Positions 31,646 through 41,589 of a stretch of DNA of 64,000 bases are shown in pieces. Within the stretch, counting starts at the first letter, position 1; each line of letters begins with the position of its first letter. Below the pieces are notes generated by a model that had not been told where the DNA came from, made no database searches, and saw only the letters and a program-made list of their open reading frames with translations. A program made the translations under genes and the position numbers. Source of the DNA: Saccharospirillum sp039982735 (GTDB lineage Bacteria > Pseudomonadota > Gammaproteobacteria > Pseudomonadales > Natronospirillaceae); NCBI RefSeq assembly GCF_039982735.1, contig NZ_JBDWXV010000017.1:186001-250000 (forward strand). Direction: 5' to 3'.

Positions 31646-32708
31646 GTTCGAAACTCCTCAATGCCAGACCGCAGGCAATCATAAGGGCCGGTGCGTCATT
31701 GGTCAGATTGCTGGCATTTACCTTATTCGACAGCGTCATGCTGGCAAAGGGGTTCGCAACCATGGTGTTAGTCCCGATCTTTTCCTTGACCATTTGCGCC
31801 AGCCCGGGGATCGACGCTGTCCCACCTGCCAACAGAATATAGTCGACATCGTTGTAAGGGGACGCAGCAAAGAAGAACTGCAGTGAGCGGGTAACTTGCT
31901 GGACAACCGCTTCCTTGAAGGGCTCAAGTACTTCACTGGCGTAGTCATCCGGTAACCCGCCCTGCTTTTTGGCAAGCCCGGCTTCTGCCTGGGTCATGCC
32001 ATAGCGGCGCATGATTTCTTCAGTCAGTTGTTTGCCGCCGAACAGCTGCTCGCGAGTGTAAATGGTTTTACCATCGTTAAGCACGCTGAGCGTTGTCATA
32101 GTGTGACCTATGTCCACCACAGCGACGGTCAGACCCTCTTCGGAAGGCTCCAGCTCAGGTATCAGCAACTGAAAGGCCCGTTCCAGAGAGAAGGCTTCCA
32201 CATCCACTGCACGGGATTCCAAACCACCCAACTCGAGTGCGTCTTCCCGTAATTCGACGTTTTCACGCCGGCAGGCCGCCAGCAGTACATCCACCAGACC
32301 ATCGCCTTTCTCGGACGGGCCGATGACGTCGAAGTCGATCGCGACCTCATCAAGCGGGTAAGGGATGTACTGGTCTGCTTCCACCTGGATCTGGTTCTCC
32401 ATCTCCTCATCCGACAACCCGGCCGTCATTTGAATCGACTTGGTGATCACAGAAGAGCCGGACACCGCCACCGCAGCCTGTTTCAGCTTGGAGCGCGACT
32501 TTGTAACAAGCTTGCTGATGGCTTCCCCCACCCCTTCAATGTCGTTGATGTTTTTTTCAACAACGGCATTTTCAGGCAGAGGCTCAACAGCGTAAGCTTC
32601 TACTCGGTAACCGTTGGACAACTGACTCAGTTCCATCAACTTGACAGATGTGGAACTGATGTCGATACCCAACAGCCTTTTTTGCTTCTTTTTGAATAGC
32701 GAGGCCAC
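31632..32708 (-). CDS. pilM: Type IV pilus actin-like ATPase PilM
   Basis: A 358-residue cytoplasmic actin-like protein that binds ATP and the PilN N-terminus. It has LLGIDISSTSVKLMEL near the start, VAVVDIGHTMTTLSV mid-protein and ILLAGGTASIPGL near residue 297, the three ATP-binding blocks of the fold. It starts with GTG at 32708 behind AAGGGA. It heads the pilMNOPQ-aroKB-damX series and is divergent from the PBP1A gene, a conserved pairing. Confidence 0.96.
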   Translation of the reverse strand: MASLFKKKQKRLLGIDISSTSVKLMELSQLSNGYRVEAYAVEPLPENAVVEKNINDIEGVGEAISKLVTKSRSKLKQAAVAVSGSSVITKSIQMTAGLSDEEMENQIQVEADQYIPYPLDEVAIDFDVIGPSEKGDGLVDVLLAACRRENVELREDALELGGLESRAVDVEAFSLERAFQLLIPELEPSEEGLTVAVVDIGHTMTTLSVLNDGKTIYTREQLFGGKQLTEEIMRRYGMTQAEAGLAKKQGGLPDDYASEVLEPFKEAVVQQVTRSLQFFFAASPYNDVDYILLAGGTASIPGLAQMVKEKIGTNTMVANPFASMTLSNKVNASNLTNDAPALMIACGLALRSFERGKY

Positions 32709-32818
32709 GAATGTTTCCCTTGAACGACACGCACTTACGAACGTTTTATAGGTTTTACATTAAGTATTACATAACACAATAGACCAATCCGCAATGTATA
32801 AAAAGCATCATTTCTGCC

Positions 32819-32824
32819 TATAAT
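32819..32824 (+). promoter_or_regulatory. Putative -10 box of the PBP1A gene
   Basis: A perfect TATAAT lies 52 bp before ATG 32877. It overlaps an upstream in-frame ATG at 32823, which therefore cannot be the start on this transcript. No good -35 hexamer is visible. Confidence 0.5.
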
Positions 32825-32876
32825 GGCGGCCTTTTACGGCGGTTTTCAGCTAACCCCTTCATTTAATTGGGAAAAC

Positions 32877-35417
32877 ATGAAGTATTTGGTCAAATCAGCA
32901 AGCGTTATTCTGTGGGCAATCTTCTCTTTGATTTGTGCCCTGGTTCTCATTTCAGCCAGTGTCTATCTGTATCTTAGCCCGTCTTTACCCGACGTACAGA
33001 CTTTAAGAGACATTCAGCTGCAAACCCCAATGCGCGTCGTCAGCGCCGACAATGAGCTGATTGCCGAGTTTGGTGAACAGCGTCGCAACCCGATTCAGTT
33101 CGATGAGATTCCACCCTTGTTCGTCAAGGCGCTCATCGCGATTGAAGATCAGCACTTTGAGGATCACCTGGGCGTGGATCCGTCCGGTTTTACTCGCGCG
33201 GTACTGACGGTACTGATGACCGGTGAAACCGATGGCCCCGGGGGCTCGACCCTGACACAACAGGTGGCCCGTAACTTCTTCCTGACCCGCGACAAGACCA
33301 TTACCCGGAAATTTACAGAAATTCTGCTCGCGTTCCAGATGGAACGGGAACTTAGCAAGCAGGAGATTTTCGAGCTCTATGCGAACAAGCACTTTCTGGG
33401 CTACCGCGCCTACGGCATCCAGGCCGCCGCCGATGTGTACTACGACCGTGATGTCAACGACCTGACCCTGCCGGAGCTGGCAATGATTGCTGGCCTCCAC
33501 CAGGCCCCGTCGGCCGCCAACCCCCTGATCAACCCCGACCGGGCCAAGCGCCGTCGTGACATGGTTTTGGGCCGCATGGCGGAACTGAATTTCATCCCAC
33601 AGGCAACCTATGAAGCAGCCGTTCAGTCTCCGCTCACAGCAGGCTTCAGTGGAAGCCGTCCGCAGATCGAAGCCTCCTACCTGGCCGAGATGGTGCGAGA
33701 CTATATGGTTCAACAGTATGGTGAGGCTGCCTATACCGATGGCTACACCGTGCACACCACACTGAATACCCGCCTGCAGGCTGCGGCCAATCACGGGATT
33801 CGCCAGGCGCTGACCGACTACAGCCGCCGCCACGGCTATCACGGCCCTGAAGATCACTATGATGTGGAAGGCCTGTCAGAAGAAGAAGCCATGACGCGCT
33901 GGCGCGAACTGATCGATCGCACACCGCGTTACGGTGGCCTTACGCCAGCGGTGGTCATCGCCGCTACCGATGAAGCGTTGCGCGTCATGCCACGCGGCAG
34001 TGAACCGGTTGATATTCCTCTGACGGAACTGCAATGGGCACGTCCCTACATCACTGAGGACAGCATGGGCCCGGCGCCCGAAACGGCTACAGACATCGCC
34101 GAACCCGGCGATCTGGTGCGCGTTGTTCAAACAGACGGCCAGTGGCAACTGACCCAGGTACCCTGGGCCCAGGGCGCCCTGGTATCACTGGATCCAGGCG
34201 ATGGCAGTGTGAACGCTCTGGTCGGCGGCTTCGACTTTCTATTGTCAAAATACAACCGGGCCGTCCAGTCCAGCCGACAACCCGGGTCTGTCTTCAAGCC
34301 TTTCGTTTATGCCGCCGCACTGGATAAAGGCTTTACGCCAGCGACGATTGTGAACGATGCCCCCATCGTACGATCCGACTCACTGCTAGAAGACGTCTGG
34401 CGACCGCGCAATTCCGGTGACCGGTACCTGGGCCCGATCCCACTGCGTCAGGCTCTCTATCAGTCGCGTAATTTGTCCGGAATCCGCATCCTCGAGGACA
34501 TCGGGGTCGATTATGCCCGTCGCTATGCCGAACGGTTCGGTTTCGATCAGAACAATCTGGCACGGGACATGACGCTCGTCCTGGGCAGTACTGCCGCGTC
34601 ACCCATGGACATAGCCCGAGCCTATGCGGTCTTCGCCAACGGGGGCTATTTGATTGAGCCTTACTTTATCGACAGCATTACCGACTCGAATGGCAACATC
34701 ATTTTTGATGCCAACCCGGCTGTTGTGTGTAAGAACTGCCCGGAAACACCTCGTCCATTCCAACTGGAGACCGATGACGAATCCACCTCTACCCAGGCCG
34801 AGACAGAAGCGGTCGATATCGCCCCGGTTGCACTGAATCTCGAAGACGATCCGACAGCCGAGACCACCGCCGGGCCAGCCCAGCCACGATATGCACCCCA
34901 AGTCATGTCGGAGCAAACCGCTTATCTGATGGATTCCATGCTGAAAGATGTGGTACGCCGCGGTACCGGGCGCGTTGCCTATTCGTCCATGGGTCGTGAT
35001 GACCTGGCCGGCAAAACAGGGACAACCAACAATGCTGTCGATGCATGGTTCAGTGGTTACAACGGAGATGTTGTGACGGCTGCCTGGATCGGCTTTGACG
35101 ACAACCGGGGTCTGGGGCAGGCCGAGTTTGGTGGTAAAGCTGCCTTGCCCGCCTGGATTACCTTCATGCAAGCCGCCCTGGAAGGTCAAAGCAGTAACTC
35201 CCTGTCGCAACCGGTTGGGATAGAACGCATTCGCATCGATCCAGCGACGGGCTTGCTGGCCAGGCCCAATCAGTCAAATGCCGTGTTCGAGATATTCAGG
35301 GAAGGAACGGCACCTACTGAAGTCAGTCGCGAAGATGTAACGATCGACTTTTCCTCGGACGGCAACGGCGACAGCAGCAATGGCAATGATGCCATTTCGC
35401 CTGAAATGCTGTTCTGA
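32877..35417 (+). CDS. mrcA: Penicillin-binding protein 1A (bifunctional transglycosylase/transpeptidase)
   Basis: An 846-residue class A PBP that polymerises and crosslinks peptidoglycan. It has one N-terminal membrane helix (about 8-30), then a GT51 transglycosylase domain with catalytic E90 in IAIEDQHFEDHLG. The transpeptidase domain carries S471-x-x-K (PGSVFKPF), SRN and KTGTTNNAVDAW. An OB-like insert is present between domains. The start at 32877 is chosen from the promoter position and the normal membrane-anchor start MKYLVK. It is divergent from pilM and ends at a strong terminator. Confidence 0.96.
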   Translation: MKYLVKSASVILWAIFSLICALVLISASVYLYLSPSLPDVQTLRDIQLQTPMRVVSADNELIAEFGEQRRNPIQFDEIPPLFVKALIAIEDQHFEDHLGVDPSGFTRAVLTVLMTGETDGPGGSTLTQQVARNFFLTRDKTITRKFTEILLAFQMERELSKQEIFELYANKHFLGYRAYGIQAAADVYYDRDVNDLTLPELAMIAGLHQAPSAANPLINPDRAKRRRDMVLGRMAELNFIPQATYEAAVQSPLTAGFSGSRPQIEASYLAEMVRDYMVQQYGEAAYTDGYTVHTTLNTRLQAAANHGIRQALTDYSRRHGYHGPEDHYDVEGLSEEEAMTRWRELIDRTPRYGGLTPAVVIAATDEALRVMPRGSEPVDIPLTELQWARPYITEDSMGPAPETATDIAEPGDLVRVVQTDGQWQLTQVPWAQGALVSLDPGDGSVNALVGGFDFLLSKYNRAVQSSRQPGSVFKPFVYAAALDKGFTPATIVNDAPIVRSDSLLEDVWRPRNSGDRYLGPIPLRQALYQSRNLSGIRILEDIGVDYARRYAERFGFDQNNLARDMTLVLGSTAASPMDIARAYAVFANGGYLIEPYFIDSITDSNGNIIFDANPAVVCKNCPETPRPFQLETDDESTSTQAETEAVDIAPVALNLEDDPTAETTAGPAQPRYAPQVMSEQTAYLMDSMLKDVVRRGTGRVAYSSMGRDDLAGKTGTTNNAVDAWFSGYNGDVVTAAWIGFDDNRGLGQAEFGGKAALPAWITFMQAALEGQSSNSLSQPVGIERIRIDPATGLLARPNQSNAVFEIFREGTAPTEVSREDVTIDFSSDGNGDSSNGNDAISPEMLF

Positions 35418-35450
35418 CAAGCCCCTAGTCGAGGCTCATCAAACGCAAAA

Positions 35451-35469
35451 AAGGCCCTGTCAGGGCCTT
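35451..35469. terminator. Bidirectional terminator between the PBP1A and malic enzyme genes
   Basis: AAGGCCC-TGTCA-GGGCCTT is flanked by an A-run and a T-run. It should end transcripts from both convergent genes. Confidence 0.9.
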
Positions 35470-35498
35470 TTTTATTGATAGTCCGGTAAAGAGACCGC

Positions 35499-36746
35499 TC
35501 AGAGCTTGTATTCATCCGGTAATGGCAGCCGGGCGACACCCGTTTCCACCGCTGCACGCGCTACCGCACCAGCAACCCGGTTCAACAAGCGCGAATCCAG
35601 TGCCTTGGGAATAATGTAGTTGCGTCCGAAAGACCATTGTTCGCCGCCATAGGCCGCCACCACTTCCGGCAGAACCTCTTCGCGGGCAAGTTCCTTGATC
35701 GCGTAGGCAGCGGCAAGCTTCATTTCTTCATTGATGGCCGTTGCGCGCACATCAAGCGCGCCCCGGAATACAAAGGGGAAGCCAAGCACGTTATTGACCT
35801 GATTTGGGTAGTCGGACCGGCCGGTGGCCATGATCAGGTCATCGCGGGTAGCCAGGGCCAGCTCTGGCTTGATTTCCGGGTCCGGGTTGGCACAGGCAAA
35901 AACAATGGGGTTGGGTGCCATTTTCTTTAATTGCTCGGCGCTGAGCATGTCTGGCCCTGAAAGCCCCAGGAACATATCCGCGCCATCGATGGCGTCGTCC
36001 AGCGTGCGGGCGCTGGTCACCGGATTGGCAAATTCGCGTTTGTACTCGTTCAGATCATCCCGACCGGCGTGAATGACACCCTTACGGTCGATCATCAACA
36101 GGTTTTCCAGCGGCAGGCCAGCCGAAACCAGCAGGCGCGAACAGGAAATAGCTGCTGCACCGGCACCCAGGACGACCAGCTTGGCAGACGCCAGCGATTT
36201 ACCCTGAATTTCAAGGGCATTGAGCATGCCTGCGACCGTCACAATGGCCGTGCCGTGCTGGTCATCGTGGAAAATCGGTACCTTGCACTTTTCAATCAGC
36301 CGGCGCTCAACTTCAAAACACTCAGGCGCTTTGATGTCTTCAAGATTGATGCCGCCAAAGGTTTCCGCCATCAGCGAGACGGCCAGAACGATTTCATCAA
36401 CGTTTTCGGTATCGAGTTCAATGTCGATGGAGTCGATATTGGCAAAACGCTTGAACAACAGAGCCTTGCCTTCCATCACCGGTTTGCTGGCCAGTGAACC
36501 CAGGTTTCCGAGGCCCAGAATGGCGGTCCCGTTGGAGATAACAGCGACCAGATTGCCTTTCATGGTGTATTTGAAGGCATTTTCCGGATCTTCGGCAATG
36601 GCGCGCACCGGCTCTGCAACACCCGGGCTATAAGCCAGGGAGAGGTGTCGTGAGGTTTCGGCGGGCGTGGTGATTTCGATACTGAGCTTACCCGGGCGGG
36701 GCATGGCGTGGTATTCAAGCGCGTCGCGCTTTAACTCGTCTGACAT
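35499..36746 (-). CDS. Malic enzyme, NADP-dependent type
   Basis: This 415-residue enzyme oxidatively decarboxylates malate to pyruvate. Motifs SLAYSPGVAEPVRAI, IFHDDQHGTAIV (metal/catalytic) and LGAGAAAISCSRLL (dinucleotide binding) are intact. It corresponds to the catalytic half of MaeB and lacks the C-terminal phosphotransacetylase-like domain, so it is the short bacterial form. Cofactor preference is assumed from family. It lies downstream of rpmE but is separated from it by a terminator. Confidence 0.93.
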   Translation of the reverse strand: MSDELKRDALEYHAMPRPGKLSIEITTPAETSRHLSLAYSPGVAEPVRAIAEDPENAFKYTMKGNLVAVISNGTAILGLGNLGSLASKPVMEGKALLFKRFANIDSIDIELDTENVDEIVLAVSLMAETFGGINLEDIKAPECFEVERRLIEKCKVPIFHDDQHGTAIVTVAGMLNALEIQGKSLASAKLVVLGAGAAAISCSRLLVSAGLPLENLLMIDRKGVIHAGRDDLNEYKREFANPVTSARTLDDAIDGADMFLGLSGPDMLSAEQLKKMAPNPIVFACANPDPEIKPELALATRDDLIMATGRSDYPNQVNNVLGFPFVFRGALDVRATAINEEMKLAAAYAIKELAREEVLPEVVAAYGGEQWSFGRNYIIPKALDSRLLNRVAGAVARAAVETGVARLPLPDEYKL

Positions 36747-36909
36747 GATCGGTGTCCATTATTATTGTGCAGATAGGTAGGAAAGCCCGCAAAGCATAAC
36801 GAAGCGCTTCGGGTCGCTCAAGCAATCGAGCTAGAGGATAGTGCACGACAGTCTTGCTGACTACGCAAGAAATCTTCGAATGCCGTGTTCACAGCGGCCA
36901 GATACAAAA

Positions 36910-36930
36910 AAGCCCGGCGGAGCCGGGCTT
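36910..36930 (-). terminator. Rho-independent terminator after rpmE
   Basis: AAGCCCGGC-GGA-GCCGGGCTT forms a 9-bp stem with A- and T-runs on the flanks, 35 bp past the rpmE stop. It works in the rpmE direction. Confidence 0.9.
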
Positions 36931-36965
36931 TTTCATTGCACTGCGTATAGAGGGGCAAACAGACT

Positions 36966-37181
36966 TTATTTGCCGATCTTGCGTGCAGAGAAACGTGACT
37001 TGAAGCGATCAATACGGCCGCCTGAGTCAACAATCTTCTGCTTGCCAGTATAGAAAGGGTGGCAAGCGGAGCAAACGTCGAGGTGCATTTCACCGCCACG
37101 GGTAGAGCGAGTCTTGATGACGTTACCGCAGGAGCAGTTGGCCGTCAGTTCCAGATAGTTCGGATGTATATCAGCTTTCAT
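36966..37181 (-). CDS. rpmE: 50S ribosomal protein L31 (zinc-binding form)
   Basis: A 71-residue ribosomal protein of the large-subunit central protuberance. The zinc ligands of the C+ form are present: C16 and C18 (CSCG), C37 and C40 (CSACH). The start has AGAGGTG 5 nt upstream. It is divergent from priA, as in many relatives, and monocistronic given its terminator. Confidence 0.97.
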   Translation of the reverse strand: MKADIHPNYLELTANCSCGNVIKTRSTRGGEMHLDVCSACHPFYTGKQKIVDSGGRIDRFKSRFSARKIGK

Positions 37182-37202
37182 GGGTCACCTCTGTTGCGCC
37201 GC

Positions 37203-37225
37203 CACCCGGTCATTATTGCCGGGCA
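37203..37225 (-). promoter_or_regulatory. Putative L31 leader stem-loop
   Basis: On the minus strand a CCCGG/CCGGG stem, extended by two G-U pairs, encloses CAATAATGA and ends about 20 nt before the rpmE start. L31 leaders with autoregulatory stems are known in gammaproteobacteria. This match is by position and shape only. Confidence 0.35.
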
Positions 37226-37359
37226 CCGCACTTTGACGAAAGAAACAGGTTCAGGGCACAATGCCTGTTCGTTGCCGTCTCCAGTAGTAACTGTGGACGA
37301 GCCGCTAGCAAGACCAATGCCCCAAAAATGGGAGCGCAATCATACCAGAGTCTGATCGA

Positions 37360-39564
37360 TTGACAACCACTTCCAAAGACCCGCTGCGCATCGCTGATAT
37401 CGCCGTACCAGGCCCTTTCGCAGGCCCGCTAAGCTACCGGATCGAGCCCGGCCAGACGCCGGTTCCCGGCAGTCGGTGCAAGGTTCCGCTACGCTCGCGC
37501 CAGGTGGTCGGCGTGGTGACCGGTGTTCGCCCGGCAAAGCCTGGCGACGGTAACACCCTGAAGAGCATTGTTGACGTACTCGATGACGCCCCACTGCTGA
37601 GCCCCGATGTGCTGCAACTGGCACAGTGGGTCAGCCGTTATTACTTATACGACGCCTACCCGGCCTACATGCTGGCCTTTCCATCCGCGCTCCGGTCTGG
37701 CGAAACGGCAGACTTGAATGATGAGCCACAGCTTGAATTGACCGTCTCCGGTGAGCACCTAGACTCCGACAAACTCAAAGGTCGTCGTCAGCGTGAGGCA
37801 CTGGCCTTGCTGCAGTCGCTCACCAAAGCCGGCCAGGTCTGTACGCCTGCACTACTGAGACGTCAGGATATCGAACGCACTCACTGGAAGGGCCTCATCG
37901 ACAAGCGTTTGCTCAGGCAACGCCCGGCCCAACTGTTCCCGGCCAGTCCCACCGGGGCGCTGCGCCAACAAGCCCTGGCACTGAACCCGGATCAGACAGC
38001 CGCACTTGCGACACTGCCGGTCGAAGGTTTTGCCGTACAACTGCTCGAAGGGGTCACCGGCAGTGGTAAGACCGAAGTCTATTTGCAAGCCATGCAACGC
38101 GCGCTCGAACGCGGCAAGCGCGTCCTGGTACTGGTTCCGGAAATAGGCCTGACACCGCAGACGCTGGCCCGGTTCCAGCAACGCTTTCAGGACAGCCTGG
38201 TGGCCCTGCACAGCGGCATGACCGACAAACAGCGGAACAATGCCTGGTTGCGGGCCCAGGCGGGTGAGGCCAGCATCATTCTTGGCACCCGTTCTGCCAT
38301 CCTGACACCCATACCGGATTTGGGGCTGATCGTCGTCGATGAAGAGCACGATGCCTCCTACAAACAACAGGACACGCTGCGCTACCACGCCCGGGACCTG
38401 GCCATTTACCGGGCCCGCCTGCTGAACATACCGGTTGTGCTGGGCTCCGCGACGCCGTCACTGGAATCCCTGCACAACGCCCAACAAGGCCGCTATCAAC
38501 ACCAGCAACTGCAGCAACGGGCCCAGGGTCAGACGCGAGCCCGGCTTGAAACCATCGACATGCGCAAGCAGCGCCAGGAACACGGTGTCTCGGAACGCCT
38601 GCTGCACCGGGTTCGCCAGCACCTTGAAGGCGGCAACCAGGTATTGTTGTTTCTAAACCGGCGTGGCTATGCGCCTTCCTGGTTCTGTCGTCAGTGCGGC
38701 TGGATGTCGGATTGCCCGTTTTGCGATGCCCGCCTCACCTATCATCGCGGCCGTCACCAGATGCTGTGTCATCACTGCGGCCATCAGGAACGACCGCATC
38801 AGCAATGCCCAGAGTGTGGCTCAACCGACCTGACACCCCTGGGCGCCGGCACCGAACGGGCCGAAGAAGCATTGGCAGCCTGGTTCCCGGACACCCCCAT
38901 TATTCGTTTTGATCGCGACTCTGTCGCCAATGCGCGTGACCTCGAGCAACAACTGAACCGCGCCCAGGCAGATGGGCCCGCCATACTGGTCGGCACTCAG
39001 ATGCTGGCCAAGGGTCACCATTTCGAACGCGTCACTCTGGTCGGCATCATTGATATGGACGCAGGGCTGTTCAGTGCCGACTTCCGCGCCCGCGAACGCA
39101 TGGGCCAACTACTGGTTCAGGTATCCGGCCGCTCTGGCCGTGGCGACCTGGCGGGCGAAGTGGTGCTGCAAACCTTTCACCCGGACCACCCCTTCTTTAC
39201 ACCGCTGCTGGAGCAAGACTACCCGGCCTTTGCCGCCCAGCTACTGGAGGAACGTCAGCGCTCCGGCCTGCCGCCCTTTGGCTTTCTGGCCTGCCTGCGC
39301 AGCGACAGCGCCTATCCGCAACGGGCAGAACAACTATTAAAAGAAATGGCCGGGCGGCTCCTTGCCGAACCCGGCATCCGGGTATTTGGCCCATTGCCTG
39401 CCCTGCTGTCACGACGCGCCGGGAAGCACCGTTTTACCCTGCTGGTGCAGAGCGATCAGCGCAGCCGCCTGCACACCGCACTGCAACCGCTGGCAGCCGA
39501 CTACCCACGCCAGCAACGCCATGTCAGCTGGCATTTGGACATCGACCCGATCGATCTGATGTAA
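37360..39564 (+). CDS. priA: Primosomal replication helicase PriA
   Basis: This 734-residue 3'-5' helicase restarts stalled replication forks. It has an N-terminal DNA-binding domain, Walker A GVTGSGKTEVYLQAM (about 231), DEEH box VVDEEHDASYKQ (about 327) and two zinc-binding clusters (CRQCGWMSDCPFCDA and CHHCGHQ...CPECGS, about 444-490). The only start before the conserved region is TTG at 37360: no in-frame ATG or GTG exists back to a stop at 37306. The ribosome site is weak. It is divergent from rpmE. Confidence 0.95.
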   Translation: MTTTSKDPLRIADIAVPGPFAGPLSYRIEPGQTPVPGSRCKVPLRSRQVVGVVTGVRPAKPGDGNTLKSIVDVLDDAPLLSPDVLQLAQWVSRYYLYDAYPAYMLAFPSALRSGETADLNDEPQLELTVSGEHLDSDKLKGRRQREALALLQSLTKAGQVCTPALLRRQDIERTHWKGLIDKRLLRQRPAQLFPASPTGALRQQALALNPDQTAALATLPVEGFAVQLLEGVTGSGKTEVYLQAMQRALERGKRVLVLVPEIGLTPQTLARFQQRFQDSLVALHSGMTDKQRNNAWLRAQAGEASIILGTRSAILTPIPDLGLIVVDEEHDASYKQQDTLRYHARDLAIYRARLLNIPVVLGSATPSLESLHNAQQGRYQHQQLQQRAQGQTRARLETIDMRKQRQEHGVSERLLHRVRQHLEGGNQVLLFLNRRGYAPSWFCRQCGWMSDCPFCDARLTYHRGRHQMLCHHCGHQERPHQQCPECGSTDLTPLGAGTERAEEALAAWFPDTPIIRFDRDSVANARDLEQQLNRAQADGPAILVGTQMLAKGHHFERVTLVGIIDMDAGLFSADFRARERMGQLLVQVSGRSGRGDLAGEVVLQTFHPDHPFFTPLLEQDYPAFAAQLLEERQRSGLPPFGFLACLRSDSAYPQRAEQLLKEMAGRLLAEPGIRVFGPLPALLSRRAGKHRFTLLVQSDQRSRLHTALQPLAADYPRQQRHVSWHLDIDPIDLM

Positions 39565-39568
39565 CTCA

Positions 39569-39745
39569 AGTTTCGGAGTTCGAGTCCGGTTAGGTGGTGG
39601 TGGTCCGCGCCGGATACCGGGTGTGCCTCTGTGGGGTCGGCGTAGATCCGTCCATGGAGCCTAGGCCGCAGCATCCCTGCTGCGGACTACCCCACAGAGG
39701 CACACCCGACACCCGCCGCTAGTCAACTCAGCGAACTCCGAAACT
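39569..39745. repeat. Repeat C: palindromic element with terminal inverted repeats
   Basis: A 177-bp element just after the priA stop. Perfect 14-bp terminal repeats (AGTTTCGGAGTTCG at 39569-39582, complement at 39732-39745) enclose a 113-bp core (39607-39719) with perfect 19-bp arms at 39618-39636 and 39690-39708. The apical hairpin CCGCAGCA/TGCTGCGG is at 39666-39685. The remaining sequence up to argS (39901) holds no gene; an SD-like GGGAG lies 11 nt before argS. Confidence 0.88.
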
Positions 39746-39901
39746 GGGATTTGTAACCTGCGGCCCTTACTCAAGCCGCCCTAAGCGGTGGAGTCCAGCA
39801 GGGGTTTCATGGATAATGCCCAGCATTCAAACTGCCTCCACCGCCCAGCCGGGTGAGCGCCCTCTTTACCGCCTACGATATAAACGGGAGTTTCGCACAC
39901 A

Positions 39902-41587
39902 ATGAAAGATCAGGTTGCCGAGTTACTGAACCAGGCTGTCAGCCAGTTGAAGTCCAGAGGTGTTATCCCCGAGCAACACCCGGTGCGCATCATGGTCGAC
40001 AACACGCGCGACAAGTCTCACGGCGACCTGGCCAGCAACATTGCTCTGACTCTGGCCAAACCTTGCGGGCAACCACCGCGCGCCATGGCCGAACAGATCA
40101 TTGCCGCATTGCCTGAAAACTCCTTGATTAGCAAAGTCGAAATTGCCGGACCCGGATTTATCAACGTGTTTCTGGCAGGCGCTTCCAGTGCGGAAATTGT
40201 TGCCGACATTCTCAGTCAGGGTGCCGCCTTTGGTCACAATGCCAGTGGCCAAAGAGAGAAAGTCCAGGTCGAATTTGTGTCCGCCAACCCGACCGGCCCA
40301 TTGCACGTCGGTCACGGTCGCGGTGCCGCCGTGGGTGATTCATTATGCCGGCTACTGGCGGCCAATGGCTGGGACGTGACCCGGGAGTTCTATTACAACG
40401 ACGCGGGCGCTCAAATCAAGAATCTCACTCTGTCTGTCCAGGCCCGCGCCAAGGGTCTGGGTCCGGAAGACAGCGGCTGGCCTGCCGATGGTTACCGGGG
40501 TAACTACATCAGCGATGTCGCCAATAGCTACATGAACGGTGACACCGTTGATGCCGATGACCGACACGTAACCGGTGTTGCCGATGCCGACAACCTCGAT
40601 GCCATTCAAGAGTTCGCCGTCGCCTACCTTCGCCGCGAACAGGACCTGGATCTGAAAGCTTTCGGCGTGCGGTTCGATGTCTTCTTTCTGGAATCCTCGC
40701 TGTACGACGATGGCAAGGTGGAAGCGACGGTGCAGCGCCTGATCGAGCAAGGCTTTACCTATGAATCGGATGACGCCCTCTGGCTGAAAACCACCGAGTT
40801 TGGCGACGATAAAGACCGTGTCATGCGCAAGCGAGACGGTGGCTATACTTACTTCCTACCGGACGTTGCCTACCACAAAGACAAGTTCGACCGCGGCTTC
40901 AAGCGTGTGATCAACGAACAAGGGGCAGACCATCACAGCACCGTCACCCGGGTTCGTGCCGGTCTGCAGGCACTTCAGCTGGGAATTCCGGAGGGCTATC
41001 CGGACTATGTACTGCACCAGATGGTGATGGTTACCAAAGGCGGTGAAGAAGTTAAAATTTCCAAGCGCGCTGGCGACTATGTCACCCTGCGCGACCTCAT
41101 CGACGAAGTCGGCAGCGACGCCACCCGGTACTTCCTGGTCTCCCGCCGAGCCGATTCGCAGCTGACGTTCGATATTGACCTGGCGCGCAGCCAGAGCAAC
41201 GACAACCCGGTCTATTACATACAGTATGCACATGCCCGGGTACATGCTTTGCTGCGTAAGCTCGAACAGGAAGGCCACCGCTACGATCAACAACAGGGCA
41301 TCGACGCTCTGGGCAAGCTGGAGCTCGACGACGAACGAGCACTGATGACTCAGTTGCGCCGTTACCCGGAGGCCGTGGCCCATGCTGGCCAGTCGCTCGA
41401 ACCGGCTGGCATCGCCACCTTCCTGAAAGACCTGGCCAGCCAGTTCCATGCCTATTACAACAACAACCGCATGCTGGTTGATGATGCCGAATTGCGCAAT
41501 GGCCGAGTCGCCCTGGCTGTCGCGGTTGGCCAGGTACTGGCCAATGGCCTCGACCTGCTGGGCGTCAGTGCACCGGAGAGCATGTAA
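39902..41587 (+). CDS. argS: Arginyl-tRNA synthetase
   Basis: This 561-residue class I synthetase charges tRNA-Arg. It contains the HIGH-type motif as HVGH (SANPTGPLHVGHGRGAA, about 131) and a KMSKS-type loop as KISKRAGD (about 385). The N-terminal Add-1 domain and C-terminal anticodon-binding domain are both present, and the length is standard. It is followed by a SPOR-domain gene 2 bp after its stop, a conserved pairing in this group. Confidence 0.97.
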   Translation: MKDQVAELLNQAVSQLKSRGVIPEQHPVRIMVDNTRDKSHGDLASNIALTLAKPCGQPPRAMAEQIIAALPENSLISKVEIAGPGFINVFLAGASSAEIVADILSQGAAFGHNASGQREKVQVEFVSANPTGPLHVGHGRGAAVGDSLCRLLAANGWDVTREFYYNDAGAQIKNLTLSVQARAKGLGPEDSGWPADGYRGNYISDVANSYMNGDTVDADDRHVTGVADADNLDAIQEFAVAYLRREQDLDLKAFGVRFDVFFLESSLYDDGKVEATVQRLIEQGFTYESDDALWLKTTEFGDDKDRVMRKRDGGYTYFLPDVAYHKDKFDRGFKRVINEQGADHHSTVTRVRAGLQALQLGIPEGYPDYVLHQMVMVTKGGEEVKISKRAGDYVTLRDLIDEVGSDATRYFLVSRRADSQLTFDIDLARSQSNDNPVYYIQYAHARVHALLRKLEQEGHRYDQQQGIDALGKLELDDERALMTQLRRYPEAVAHAGQSLEPAGIATFLKDLASQFHAYYNNNRMLVDDAELRNGRVALAVAVGQVLANGLDLLGVSAPESM

Positions 41588-41589
41588 CC

